Of a DNA stretch of 64,000 bases, positions 37,801 through 46,150 are shown piece by piece; position 1 is the stretch's first letter, and every line of letters starts with the position of its first letter. The stretch is from Collinsella sp. (lineage in GTDB: Bacteria; Actinomycetota; Coriobacteriia; Coriobacteriales; Coriobacteriaceae), in contig JAGZUC010000003.1 of NCBI GenBank assembly GCA_018380195.1, forward strand, positions 62,001 to 126,000. The letters are read 5' to 3'. The translations under genes were made by a program, and so were the position numbers. A model generated the notes under the pieces. The model ran no database searches. It worked only from the letters and a program-made list of their open reading frames with translations, and had not been told where the DNA came from.

Positions 37801-37839
37801 GCCGACGTTGCCCCGGACCGCCCGTGGTCCGGCATCGGC
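37801..37839 (-). promoter_or_regulatory. Hairpin in the hydN leader
   Basis: GGTCCGG/CCGGACC stem with outer GCCGA/TCGGC pairs, 41 bases upstream of the hydN start. It would form in the 5' leader of the formate hydrogenlyase message. No T tract follows on the minus strand, so a regulatory rather than terminator role is more likely. No known riboswitch class was recognised. Confidence 0.4.
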
Positions 37840-37938
37840 GTATCGAGTGCATGCGGCGAAACAGGCACTTCGATAGAATTCCTCCAACGATATACAGGTT
37901 AAATATACGCAGTTGCAGGTGGCAAACTTGAGCATACG

Positions 37939-37964
37939 CCCTGCAATACGGGTGTATTGCAGGG
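37939..37964. promoter_or_regulatory. Palindrome upstream of the formate hydrogenlyase operon
   Basis: Perfect 11-bp inverted repeat CCCTGCAATAC-GGGT-GTATTGCAGGG, 179 bases upstream of hydN in the 427-base gap before the toxin-antitoxin pair. It could be an operator for the hydN operon or, because GTTTTAG follows on the plus strand, a terminator of an unseen transcript. The rest of the gap (37965-38093) shows nothing recognisable. Confidence 0.45.
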
Positions 37965-38093
37965 GTTTTAGCAGGTTGGAACTATTCTCGGATAGCTATA
38001 AAGGTGAGTGTATTACATGCGTACGCCTCAGAGATTTTTACGCGCTCTCGTTTTGGATGCACTACGCCTGTATTCGTGTTTATGGTTATCAAC

Positions 38094-38121
38094 TTGAGTG
38101 AAATAAAGTAATCGTTATAAG
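38094..38121 (+). promoter_or_regulatory. Candidate promoter of the toxin-antitoxin operon
   Basis: TTGAGT (38094-38099), 16-base spacer and TATAAG (38116-38121), 66 bases before the antitoxin start. The surrounding 100 bases are markedly AT-rich compared with the genes. Confidence 0.5.
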
Positions 38122-38187
38122 ATGCTCAAGTATCGGCACATGCCGCATTTGACCGACTATATTGCACGCTCATTAAGGGGGCCAGTG

Positions 38188-38511
38188 ATGTCATCGACTC
38201 AAAAAAGAGCCATCCTGCAGGTGCGCATTCGCGAGGAAGACAAGCAGCATGCCGAGCATCTCTACGATGCCATGGGCACATCGCTCGCCGAGGCTGTCCG
38301 CTTATTTGTCGCGCAAAGCATTTTGATGCGCAAGCTCCCCTTTCAGCCGGTCGCCGTGCGCTCAAAGAACGGCACCGCCGCCTATGGATCGCTCAAAGCA
38401 TATGGTGACCCCAATCGCCGCTCCGAAGAGCGCAATGCCTGGATTGAGTACCTTGCCACAGAAAGCGACGATTCGATTTTGGGTCCCGAGGAAGTAGATA
38501 TCCATGAGTAG
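38188..38511 (+). CDS. RelB/DinJ-like ribbon-helix-helix antitoxin
   Basis: 107-residue protein. The N-terminal half (AILQVRIREEDKQHAEHLYDAMGTSLAEAVRLFV) is a RelB/DinJ-type ribbon-helix-helix DNA-binding domain; the acidic C-terminal half would wrap the toxin. Start 38188 (MSSTQKR) follows AAGGGGG by 7-8 bases. The stop overlaps the next start by 8 bases, the usual type II antitoxin-toxin arrangement. It probably binds its own promoter at 38094-38121. The partner is a PIN toxin rather than the RelE/YafQ fold common for this antitoxin family. Confidence 0.82.
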   Translation: MSSTQKRAILQVRIREEDKQHAEHLYDAMGTSLAEAVRLFVAQSILMRKLPFQPVAVRSKNGTAAYGSLKAYGDPNRRSEERNAWIEYLATESDDSILGPEEVDIHE

Positions 38512-38959
38512 CACCATCATCGACGAGACCGTCATCCTGCGCTACCTGCTTGACGACGACGAGGTTCTGTCACCGCGCGCCGCCAAGGTCATCGCCACGC
38601 GCACCGCTCGCGTCTACCCCGAAATCATCACGCGCGTCGTGGTCACACTGCGCGACGTCTATAAGGTTCCCCGCGTTGAGATTACTGCGGCCATGAAGAG
38701 GTTGCTCGATGACGTCATGGTCGACGAGCCCACCGTTGTCGCCCTTGCCGTCAAACTCTTTGGCAAGACCCATATGGACTTTACCGACTGCCTCCTCGCA
38801 GCCCGAACCGCCATCTACAACGATGATGTCGTGAGCTTTGGCAAGCCCATCATCCAAGGCATGATCGATTACCGCCACAAGCGCCAAACCGCAGCCGAAG
38901 CCCGCAGCCGAAGCACCGACTCCACCATCGACAAGCTCCGCCACCAATCCCGCCACTAA
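38504..38959 (+). CDS. PIN-domain toxin (VapC-like ribonuclease)
   Basis: 151-residue protein. An early Asp (ID7ETVILRYLL), a central Glu-containing segment and the late MDFTDCLLAA motif with Asp are the acidic metal-binding positions expected of PIN ribonucleases. The C terminus is a basic, Arg/Ser/Gln-rich tail of about 30 residues not usual in VapC. It overlaps the antitoxin gene by 8 bases. The RNA target cannot be read from sequence. Confidence 0.78.
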   Translation: MSSTIIDETVILRYLLDDDEVLSPRAAKVIATRTARVYPEIITRVVVTLRDVYKVPRVEITAAMKRLLDDVMVDEPTVVALAVKLFGKTHMDFTDCLLAARTAIYNDDVVSFGKPIIQGMIDYRHKRQTAAEARSRSTDSTIDKLRHQSRH

Positions 38960-39005
38960 CCGACAGACAACGGCATCGCCCGCCCCTCAGCCCCATCCCC
39001 TCCTA

Positions 39006-39072
39006 AGTTGCGGTGAAATACGGACTGTTTCATGCCTTTAAAGGCCTCAACAGTCCGTATTTCACCGCAACT
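39006..39072. repeat. Hairpin repeat family R, copy 3
   Basis: Arms AGTTGCGGTGAAATACGGACTGTT-type, both arms carrying TACGG where copy 1 has TAGGG. It lies between the convergent ends of the PIN toxin gene and the AbiEi-like gene. Confidence 0.85.
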
Positions 39073-39100
39073 TATTGAAGGTTGGCTGCGAACGATTTCG

Positions 39101-40120
39101 CTATCGGGAGTCGGCGTAGGGTTTTGTTGTCGGAATGCCGTAACCGCGCATCATGGCACCGAACGATTCTACGTCGTAGGTGTCCGAAAGTTTGAAGTGA
39201 ATGACGTTGTGGCCCATGGCACGAAGGTTCGCGTCGCGCATGAGGGCCGCTCGATAGGTTTTTGCCGCCGCTTGCTCTGGATCATCTTGAGCTTCGTCTT
39301 CAAACTTACCCAGCCCATGCAGCTCTGCCAGCGTCCATGAGCCGTCTGGCATCTGCCAGCCATAATCTGCTAGATAATAACCAGCGTTTCCCGGTCGCGT
39401 TATCTCAACTTGAAGCTCAGGCGCGGCAACCCCAGCGAGAATCATCGCTGCTCTCGCCTCGGACTCGCCACCATTGTCTGACCTGCCGTCCATATGCTCA
39501 AAAACGTCAAAAGCACGCGCGATGCCATGCAACCCTCGGCAATTTGCCTGCGCATATGCTCGCAGCTCTTCACGTTCGACATCGTACTCACGGGCCAAGC
39601 CATCGACATAGCCCAGCGCATAGCGAAAGGCGCTCGTTCGGGCGATATCAACAACCGTTCGATACGGATCCGTCAGCGTAAACAGACCGAGCCGCCACAC
39701 TTCGCCCGCCCGCCAGCGCTTATATTCAACGAACTCATACGTATCACGCCTTGTAGACCGTGGCAGCAGCACTTGCACTTTATCCAGAAGCGAATAAGCC
39801 GAGCCGATGCCATAGAGCAGCGCTGCCGTCGAACCGCAAAACACAGCATCCGGTTCAACGACCGCAATAGCGGATGTCAGCTGAAAGATGCGATCTTCAA
39901 CCCCAAGATTATTCCAATAGACCGGATCCGCATACACGTGGTTGTAAAGACGAAGCATGAGCTCTTCCTGCATAAGCTCGCGCGCACGGCGTTCTTCCCA
40001 AGGATCAATTGTTATAAGCAGCTGTCCATCTTGATGAATTCCAAGGGCCGAGAATAGCATCCTTGCATATGACTGCGGAAAATGTTTGCCTTTATCGAGC
40101 ATGGCCAACCCCATAACCAT
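39101..40120 (-). CDS. AbiEi-antitoxin-like protein with nuclease-like C-terminal domain
   Basis: About 339 residues. The middle (VFCGSTAALLYGI) resembles the region of AbiEi-family antitoxin proteins, and the C terminus (LADYGWQMPDGSWTLAELHGLGKFEDE) resembles the D-x-E-x-G/K pattern of very-short-patch or DUF559-type endonuclease folds, though the usual ExDG Lys motif is altered to ELHG. Such proteins are common single genes in actinobacteria and have no proven role. The start is uncertain: ATGs at 40120, 40114 and 40102 are all in frame, with only weak ribosome sites. Base composition is lower in GC than in the neighbours. Confidence 0.55.
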   Translation of the reverse strand: MVMGLAMLDKGKHFPQSYARMLFSALGIHQDGQLLITIDPWEERRARELMQEELMLRLYNHVYADPVYWNNLGVEDRIFQLTSAIAVVEPDAVFCGSTAALLYGIGSAYSLLDKVQVLLPRSTRRDTYEFVEYKRWRAGEVWRLGLFTLTDPYRTVVDIARTSAFRYALGYVDGLAREYDVEREELRAYAQANCRGLHGIARAFDVFEHMDGRSDNGGESEARAAMILAGVAAPELQVEITRPGNAGYYLADYGWQMPDGSWTLAELHGLGKFEDEAQDDPEQAAAKTYRAALMRDANLRAMGHNVIHFKLSDTYDVESFGAMMRGYGIPTTKPYADSR

Positions 40121-40287
40121 CACGGCGGAGAGAATACCATTACGCTATCGCATGCTTCCGTCCGCAGGCCTTGCCAAAAGCTGGCCAAAAGCTTGACGTC
40201 GCAGGTCAAGGCTTCAAAAAATATTTCCACTCTCGGTAGACGGTCGCTACGACCCTCCCAACGGCATCAAAATCCAACCTTACAAAT

Positions 40288-40354
40288 AGTTGCGGTGAAA
40301 TACGGACTACATAGGCCATAAAAGCCGAAAAACAGTCCGTATTTCACCGCAACT
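40288..40354. repeat. Hairpin repeat family R, copy 4
   Basis: Arms share TACGGACT with copy 3; the left arm ends TAC instead of TGTT, so the top of the stem is open. It lies in the 327-base gap upstream of the AbiEi-like gene; the remainder of that gap (40124-40287) shows only a short GTCAAG/CTTGAC repeat. Confidence 0.85.
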
Positions 40355-40402
40355 TAGGTGGGGCGTGGGGCGGCATCGATTCCCGACACCCGTACACTTA
40401 CG

Positions 40403-40439
40403 AAAACGGCTCTGATTCCTAAAAGGAACCAGAGCCGTT
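40403..40439 (-). terminator. Terminator after tRNA-Pro/tRNA-Gly
   Basis: 16-bp near-perfect stem (AACGGCTCTG.. with ..CAGAGCCGTT) around AAA, followed by TTTT on the minus strand. Confidence 0.88.
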
Positions 40440-40450
40440 CATCTATCTTA

Positions 40451-40524
40451 TGGAGCGGGCGACGGGAATCGAACCCGCGTCATCAGCTTGGAAGGCTGGG
40501 GTTCTGCCATTGAACTACGCCCGC
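40451..40524 (-). tRNA. tRNA-Gly (anticodon TCC)
   Basis: Minus-strand cloverleaf: acceptor GCGGGCG/CGCCCGC, anticodon loop CTTCCAA (TCC), T arm GCGGGTTCGATTCCCGT and encoded CCA. Confidence 0.95.
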
Positions 40525-40530
40525 AAGATA

Positions 40531-40607
40531 TGGTCGGGACGACAGGATTTGAACCTGCGACATCCTGCTCCCAAAGCAGGCGCGCTACCAAACTGCGCCA
40601 CGTCCCG
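40531..40607 (-). tRNA. tRNA-Pro (anticodon TGG)
   Basis: Minus-strand cloverleaf: acceptor CGGGACG/CGTCCCG, anticodon stem CCTGC/GCAGG around TTTGGGA (TGG), T arm GCAGGTTCAAATCCTGT and encoded CCA. Six bases upstream of tRNA-Gly, so co-transcribed. Confidence 0.95.
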
Positions 40608-40698
40608 AAGGTGTTGAGCAGCTAAGGTCTAAACCTTGCGTGTCCCAAAGCGAAGGAAATTATAGGGGAGACTCCCCGCCTGTGCAAGCATTGATGCC

Positions 40699-42057
40699 TT
40701 AGCTCCTCGAATGTGCGACAAAACGACTATGGAGCAGACCGATCACAAATGCCACCACGGCAACCGGTGCCCACGCAGCACCGATATCTGCCAGCGGCAA
40801 CGCATCGAACGGCAGCCACGCGCCCGCAAAGAACGCATCGCGGACCGAGGTGATCACGCTCTGCACGGCAACCACGCCGCCGACCCAGACCCACACCTGC
40901 GGATGAGCGTCGCAAAAGCCGTGTACCAAACCCATGAGGACCAGCACGATGGCGACGGGATACAAGGCGTTGAGCATGGGCACCGAGAACATAAGGATCA
41001 CATCGAGGCCCACGTTGGAGAGCACGCACGAAAAAGCCGCGAACACAAAGGCGAGGATCGCGAAGGGGCGGCGCATGGCCTCCTCGGAAGCCTCCGCTCC
41101 CCCTTCGACCACATACGTCTCGCAGAAGTAGCGCGAGCAACAGCTGATGAGGCCGATGCACACGTTCATGCAGGCGAGGAAGAAGATGGCGAAGACCACG
41201 ACTGTGCCGGCAAGGCCAAAGTGCATGGAGGCAGAGCGGGCAAGGATGGCGGCGCCGTTGGTGGCGTCGGGCATCACGGTGCCGAGCTGCATTCCGGCAA
41301 GGCCCAAGCCGCAGTAGATGATGGCCATAAGCACGCCGGCGATTACACCGGAACGCGAAATCTCAAAGGCCACGCGCTTGTCATCGGTAACACCCAACTC
41401 GTGGATGGTCTCGGCGATGATGATGCCGAAGGCGAGCGACGCGAGCAGGTCCATGGTCTGATAGCCGGTCAAAAAGCCCTGCACGGCAGCGCCTGCATCG
41501 TAGGGAGCCTGAGGCGCGGCAGCCGGTCCCAGCGGCGAGATCACGGCAGCACCCACAACCAGCACGATGAGCGCAATGAGCGCGGGGCCCGTAATGCGGC
41601 CGAGCACGCGCGTGATGACACCCGGGCGCAGCGTGAGAGCAAACGCGACGACAAAGAAGCCAACGGCAAACACTAGGCGAGCCGTGCCGAGCGAAACACC
41701 CTCGGGCAGCAGCGGCACCAGCATTTCGAACGCCGTAGAGCTTGTGCGAGGAATAGCCAGGCACGGACCGATGGCCAGATAGACCGCCGCAACGAAGAAT
41801 TCACCAAACTTGGGATGCACGCGGCCGGCCAGCTCGCGGGCCGTGCCGGCGAGCGCGACGGCGATAAATCCCATGACGGGCAAACCGATAGCGGCAATCA
41901 GAAAGCCGAACATGGCGACCGGCGTGGCTGAACCTGCTTGCAGCGCCAGCAGCGGCGGAATGATAAGGTTGCCGGCGCCAAAGAGCATCGAGAACAGGGC
42001 GATGCCGACGGTAACGACATGGTCGGAGCGCAGACCACGCGAAGCGGATGAGGCCAT
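40699..42057 (-). CDS. brnQ: Branched-chain amino acid:cation symporter BrnQ
   Basis: 452-residue membrane protein of the LIVCS family with about 12 helices, importing Leu, Ile and Val with Na+ or H+. The N-terminal ALFSMLFGAGNLIIPPLLALQAG is the family signature. The ATG at 42057 follows GAAAGG by 7-8 bases; a GTG two codons upstream is an alternative. It is preceded by the terminator of the selD operon and followed by the tRNA pair. Confidence 0.93.
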   Translation of the reverse strand: MASSASRGLRSDHVVTVGIALFSMLFGAGNLIIPPLLALQAGSATPVAMFGFLIAAIGLPVMGFIAVALAGTARELAGRVHPKFGEFFVAAVYLAIGPCLAIPRTSSTAFEMLVPLLPEGVSLGTARLVFAVGFFVVAFALTLRPGVITRVLGRITGPALIALIVLVVGAAVISPLGPAAAPQAPYDAGAAVQGFLTGYQTMDLLASLAFGIIIAETIHELGVTDDKRVAFEISRSGVIAGVLMAIIYCGLGLAGMQLGTVMPDATNGAAILARSASMHFGLAGTVVVFAIFFLACMNVCIGLISCCSRYFCETYVVEGGAEASEEAMRRPFAILAFVFAAFSCVLSNVGLDVILMFSVPMLNALYPVAIVLVLMGLVHGFCDAHPQVWVWVGGVVAVQSVITSVRDAFFAGAWLPFDALPLADIGAAWAPVAVVAFVIGLLHSRFVAHSRS

Positions 42058-42079
42058 AGACACACCTTTCGGGTCGAAA

Positions 42080-42111
42080 CAAAAACGGGACGGGCAAAAG
42101 ACCCGTCCCGC
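42080..42111 (-). terminator. Terminator of the dehydratase-selD operon
   Basis: 9-bp stem CGGGACGGG/CCCGTCCCG with a T5 tract on the minus strand, 13 bases beyond the class V aminotransferase stop codon and just upstream of brnQ. Confidence 0.9.
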
Positions 42112-42124
42112 AAGTATATACGCT

Positions 42125-43264
42125 CTAGCAGGCTAAATCGCGCAAAGCGTCAATCGCGGTGTCGACTTCCTCGTCCGTGTTGAAATACCCAAACGAGAAG
42201 CGAACGACACCCTGGCGCTCGGTCCCCAGCGCACGGTGCATGAGCGGGGCGCAATGGGCGCCGGGGCGCGTCGCAATCCCCCGCCCTTGCATGAGTGCAT
42301 CCGAGATCTCTGCAGAGTCGATATCGCCCACGTTGAGCGACACAATCGCAGAGCGCGTCGGTTGGTCAAACGCACCGTAGAGCTTAATCCCCGGAATCTC
42401 GCACACGCCGGCAAGGAAGCGTTCAGCGAGCGCACGCTCGTGCGCCGTAATCGCCTCGACCCCGCCCTGGGCCTCGATAAAGTCGAGGCCGGCAGAAAGG
42501 CCGGCGATACCGTGGCCGTTGAGCGTGCCCGCCTCCAGGCGCGTGGGCCACTCAAGCGGCTGCAGCGCATCGAAGCTGTGCACGCCTGTGCCGCCCATGG
42601 CCCACGGCGCCACGTCAATGCCCTCCGCCACGGCCAGCCCGCCGGTCCCCTGCGGACCCATGAGGCCCTTGTGGCCAGTAAAGCACACCACGTCGAGCCC
42701 CATGGCCTGCATATCGATATGCGCCGTGCCGGCAGACTGCGAGGCATCGACAATCACAAGCGCGCCGGCCGCATGGGCCATGGCGGCCACGCGCGCAATG
42801 TCGACCTCATTGCCGGTCACATTGGAGGCGTGCGTCACCACCACAGCACGCGTGGCCGGCGTGACCAACCGCTCGAGCTCGTCATAGTCGAGCACGCCGT
42901 TCGCGTCGCAGCCCGTATGCTCAACGGTAACACCCTGCTCTGCCGCCAAGCGGTTGAGCGGACGTAGCACCGAGTTGTGCTCAAGCACCGTCGTGACCAC
43001 GCGGTCGCCGGGGCGCACCACGCCATTGATAACGGTGTTGAGCGCCGCGGTGGAGTTGGGCGTAAAACACACATGGTCCGCCCTCGGGCAACCCAAAAGG
43101 CGCGCGAGCTTGGCACGGCAAGCGTGAATCGTACGAGCGGCATCGAGGGGACCCGACGTGGCGCCGCGCCCGGCATTGCCGAGCGAGCACATCGCCTGCG
43201 TCACGGCATCGATGACCGTCTGCGGCTTGTGCATGGTCGTCGCCGCGTTATCCAGATAGATCAT
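42125..43264 (-). CDS. Class V aminotransferase / cysteine desulfurase-like protein (selenium trait)
   Basis: 379-residue PLP enzyme of the NifS/CsdA type. PLP lysine lies in VCFTGHKGLMGPQGTGG; the late RPGAHCAPLMH supplies the candidate catalytic Cys. It begins MIYLDNAATT, and its ATG overlaps the DUF3343 stop (ATGA). The clustering with selD, yedF and DUF3343 matches the subfamily found with the selenium-dependent molybdenum hydroxylase trait, so it may mobilise selenium from selenocysteine, or sulfur. Which it does is not visible in the sequence. Confidence 0.87.
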   Translation of the reverse strand: MIYLDNAATTMHKPQTVIDAVTQAMCSLGNAGRGATSGPLDAARTIHACRAKLARLLGCPRADHVCFTPNSTAALNTVINGVVRPGDRVVTTVLEHNSVLRPLNRLAAEQGVTVEHTGCDANGVLDYDELERLVTPATRAVVVTHASNVTGNEVDIARVAAMAHAAGALVIVDASQSAGTAHIDMQAMGLDVVCFTGHKGLMGPQGTGGLAVAEGIDVAPWAMGGTGVHSFDALQPLEWPTRLEAGTLNGHGIAGLSAGLDFIEAQGGVEAITAHERALAERFLAGVCEIPGIKLYGAFDQPTRSAIVSLNVGDIDSAEISDALMQGRGIATRPGAHCAPLMHRALGTERQGVVRFSFGYFNTDEEVDTAIDALRDLAC

Positions 43265-43512
43265 CGCACGACCTCCCACATATCAATCACGGTATAGCCC
43301 TCGGTGGGAACACCCGCCTCGGCGAGTTCGCCGCGCAGCAGTTCCTCATCGGCAGGCAACGCCTTCCACGCCAGACCGCAGCCGGCAGCGACCTCCCCGG
43401 GCACGGGAATCGTTCGCCCGGGAAGGCCGCGCTCGATGCACAGGGACTCGCAGCCCATGGCGGCCGCCGTGGTGGGAAACGTGATGACAAGCGCCGGGCG
43501 CTTCTCCCTCAT
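43261..43512 (-). CDS. DUF3343 protein
   Basis: 83-residue small protein containing the DUF3343 pattern ESLCIERGLPGRTIPVPGEVAAGCGLAWKA. Cysteines at C22, C26 and in AGCGLAW are shared with the larger copy at 15171, except that the second Cys of GCGLCW is Ala here. Start 43512 (MREKRPA) follows TTGGAGTTGCC, identical to the upstream sequence of the other copy. Between yedF and the aminotransferase in the selD operon. Function unknown; the family is a marker of the selenium-cofactor trait. Confidence 0.85.
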   Translation of the reverse strand: MREKRPALVITFPTTAAAMGCESLCIERGLPGRTIPVPGEVAAGCGLAWKALPADEELLRGELAEAGVPTEGYTVIDMWEVVR

Positions 43513-43531
43513 GGCAACTCCAACCAATACG

Positions 43532-44158
43532 CTACGGGCGCACGACGCGCACGGCCTGCTCCATCTTCTCCACGATCACGTACATGTTGGTGACCTCGCC
43601 CACCGCAAGCTGGTCTTTAATGCCATAGTGGTCGAGGCAGGTACCGCAGGTAAGAATCTCGACACCCTGCTCGGCCAGGCCCTTCAGGTCATCGAGCACC
43701 GGCGAGCCCTCGACGGTGAGCTTGGCGCCGCCGTTGTAGAACAGCATAGTCGCGGGCAGCTCCTCCTGCTGCGTCACGGCAAAGATAAACGCCTTCATGA
43801 GCTTGTGGCCCAACTCGTCGTCGCCACGGCCCATGCAATCGGTGTAGACGGAAATGACGAGTTTGCCCTTGCCGGCGCTGGCGTCGCAAAAAGCAACACC
43901 GTCCTGCTCGGGGTCCGCAACGGCCACGGCACCGGCGGTCACGACAGTCACGTGCCACTCGGCGTCCGAGACCTTCTCGACCGAGGCCGTGCAGCCCTTC
44001 TCCTGCGCCATCTTGGAGATGTTCTTGACGGCGGTCTCGTTATCGACCGCAGTCACGACGGCGCCCTCGCCATTAAGCTGTTTGAGTGCCTTAAGCGTCT
44101 TGACGACGGGCAGCGGGCAGGCATCGCCCATGGCATTGACTTCAATTTTGGTAGACAT
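43532..44158 (-). CDS. yedF: Selenium metabolism protein YedF (TusA-DsrE fusion)
   Basis: 208 residues. The N-terminal TusA-like domain (1-75) has the active Cys in DACPLPVVKT (C14); the C-terminal part is DsrE/F-like with Cys in YTDCMG, LTCGTCLDHYGI. YedF is thought to handle selenium or sulfur as a persulfide-type carrier in organisms with SelD. Located 57 bases downstream of selD in the same operon. Confidence 0.93.
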   Translation of the reverse strand: MSTKIEVNAMGDACPLPVVKTLKALKQLNGEGAVVTAVDNETAVKNISKMAQEKGCTASVEKVSDAEWHVTVVTAGAVAVADPEQDGVAFCDASAGKGKLVISVYTDCMGRGDDELGHKLMKAFIFAVTQQEELPATMLFYNGGAKLTVEGSPVLDDLKGLAEQGVEILTCGTCLDHYGIKDQLAVGEVTNMYVIVEKMEQAVRVVRP

Positions 44159-44215
44159 AGTTTTTCCTTTCGAATAAATCGGTTTAGAACGGTACAGAGC
44201 TCAATAAACGTGTCG

Positions 44216-45265
44216 TTAACGGACAACGCGAACGGCAGGACCACCTGGCACCGGCACGCACACGCGACCGACGACGGCGGCGATACGTCCTTCAGCATGT
44301 AGACGGCACGCAAGCTCATCAACATCGGCAGCAGGTGCCGCGATGAGTAGGCCACCAGACGTCTGCGGATCGTACAGCGCATCCAGCATGCCCGGCTCCA
44401 GATCCTCGTCGGCAGCCACACGCGGGCCAAAGAAGTCCTGGTTGCGGTAGGAGCCCGCGGGGATAATGCCCAGACGCGCCATGTCGAGCACCTGATCAAA
44501 GAGCGGCACCGATCCCGACGCAAGCTCAACTTGCACGCCCGAGCCCTCGGCCATCTCGCACGCGTGCCCGATCAGGCCAAAGCCCGTAATGTCGGTGCAG
44601 CCGTGAAGTTCGAGCCCCTCGGCCAGACGAATCGGCGCCTCGTTGAGGGTGCGCATCGAGTCAAACATGGCTGCGGCCTCGTCCTGCTCGATAAGCTCGC
44701 CCTTAATGGCCGTGGTGATGATGCCCGAGCCGATCGCCTTGGTCAGCAGCAGAACATCGCCCACGCGTGCGCCGCTGTTAGCGAGCATGCGGTCGAGCGC
44801 GACAAAGCCGCTCACGGACAGGCCGTACTTGGGCTCGTCGTCGTTGATGGTATGGCCGCCCGCGATGGAGCAACCCGCCTCGACGCACTTGTCGGCGCCG
44901 CCCGCCAGAATCTGACCGGCAACCTCGATGCCCAGACAACTGGGTATGCAGAGTAGGTTCATGGCATGGCTCGGCCGCCCGCCCATGGCGTAGATGTCCG
45001 ACAGCGAGTTGGCCGCGGCAATCTGGCCAAACAGAAACGGGTCGTCGACCATCGGCGGGAAGAAGTCGATGGACTGCACAAGCCCCAGGTTCTCCCCTAC
45101 GCGGAAGACGCTCGCATCGTCAGAAGTATCGAACCCCACGAGCAAGTTGTCGTTATGCACATTTGGCAAGTCGCCCAGGACCTGGGCGAGGGCTCCAGGA
45201 GCCAACTTAGCGGCTCAACCGCTCGCGGCCGTCATAGACGTGAGCTTAATCTGATGGTCAGCCAT
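44216..45265 (-). CDS. selD: Selenide, water dikinase (selenophosphate synthetase), selenocysteine-containing
   Basis: Makes selenophosphate from selenide and ATP for both Sec synthesis and Se-cofactor formation. The true start is ATG 45265 (MADHQIKLTS), 60 bases upstream of the longest uninterrupted frame; codon 17 is TGA (45217-45215) in the context TAASG-U-AAKLAPG. That is the position of Cys17 in E. coli SelD, and K20 follows at the right place. Length with Sec is 349 residues. The glycine-rich nucleotide region is intact. A hairpin with GGTCC loop lies downstream of the UGA. Confidence 0.95.
45172..45217 (-). promoter_or_regulatory. Candidate SECIS element of selD with Sec UGA codon
   Basis: UGA at 45217-45215. 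The hairpin CGCCCAG-GTC-CTGGGCG (45188-45172) has a G-starting loop about 33 bases after UGA, within the range reported for bacterial SECIS elements. A nearer stem (GGCTCC/GGAGCC) is an alternative. Confidence 0.6.
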
Positions 45266-45335
45266 CGATACCTCCTCTCATCGGGCAATCATTTTCTCCG
45301 AGTATACGCATGAATGCGAGCCTACGGCGGATGCA

Positions 45336-46100
45336 TTAATTGAGCGCCTGCGCGCGAATCGCCGCACCGATGGCACCGGCAAAGCGAGCCTGGGGCGAGG
45401 TGGTCACCGGCGACCCCAGTAGCTCGCCCAACCGCTCCACCACGAAGGCATTCTCGCACAGGCCACCGGTCAGGTAGTATGGAGCGCCCGCGGCCTGCCC
45501 GGCCATGGTCGCCACGCGCGAGACCACGCTGTCGATCACGCCACGCGCAATGTTCTCGCGCGGCTCGCCGCGACCGATCAGGCTGATGACCTCGCTTTCG
45601 GCAAACACCGTGCACATGCTGGAAATCTTGGTAGGCTCGCCGGTGCGGGCGAGGTCTGCCATCTGCTGCTGGGTAATGCCCAGGCGGTCGGCCATGATCT
45701 CCAAAAAGCGCCCCGTGCCGGCGGCGCACTTGTCGTTCATGGCAAATTTGGCCACGCGGCCGCCTTTAAGCTGGATGACCTTGGTGTCCTGACCACCCAC
45801 ATCGATCACGGTGCCATGGTCACCAAACAGACGCACGGCACCGGTGCCGTGGCAGGTGATCTCGGTCACGACCTTGTGCGCATAGGGCACGGCAACACGG
45901 CCGTAGCCAGTCGCGATCACGCGCACGTCGTCGGCAGCCACGTCATAGCCAGCCGCGGCAAGCTCGCCGCGCAGACGCTCGGCCGCATCGACCGACGAAT
46001 ATCCCGTCGGCATGACGCAGGTCCACGCAATGGCGCCATCCGTCTCCACGACCGCAGCCTTCGCGGCCGTCGAGCCTATGTCGATACCAATGCCAACCAC
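45336..46100 (-). CDS. 2-hydroxyacyl-CoA dehydratase activase (ATP-dependent reductase component)
   Basis: 254-residue ASKHA-fold ATPase that uses ATP hydrolysis to push a low-potential electron into dehydratase-like partners. GIGIDIGSTAAKAAV is the phosphate loop; C125 (NDKCAAGTG) and C163 (SSMCTVFAE) supply the [4Fe-4S] cluster shared between two subunits. It follows the two dehydratase-like subunits and precedes selD in one operon. Equivalent proteins reduce double-cubane cluster proteins (YjiM/YjiL type). Confidence 0.93.
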   Translation of the reverse strand: MVGIGIDIGSTAAKAAVVETDGAIAWTCVMPTGYSSVDAAERLRGELAAAGYDVAADDVRVIATGYGRVAVPYAHKVVTEITCHGTGAVRLFGDHGTVIDVGGQDTKVIQLKGGRVAKFAMNDKCAAGTGRFLEIMADRLGITQQQMADLARTGEPTKISSMCTVFAESEVISLIGRGEPRENIARGVIDSVVSRVATMAGQAAGAPYYLTGGLCENAFVVERLGELLGSPVTTSPQARFAGAIGAAIRAQALN

Positions 46101-46150
46101 GGCATCCTCCTTCTATGCGGCAAAGCGGCTGTCCCCTTGCCGCGTTCGTC

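Noticed and set aside
37801..37839. Molybdenum cofactor riboswitch in front of hydN
   Set aside because: There is a hairpin, but the conserved stretches of the Moco RNA motif could not be matched by eye.
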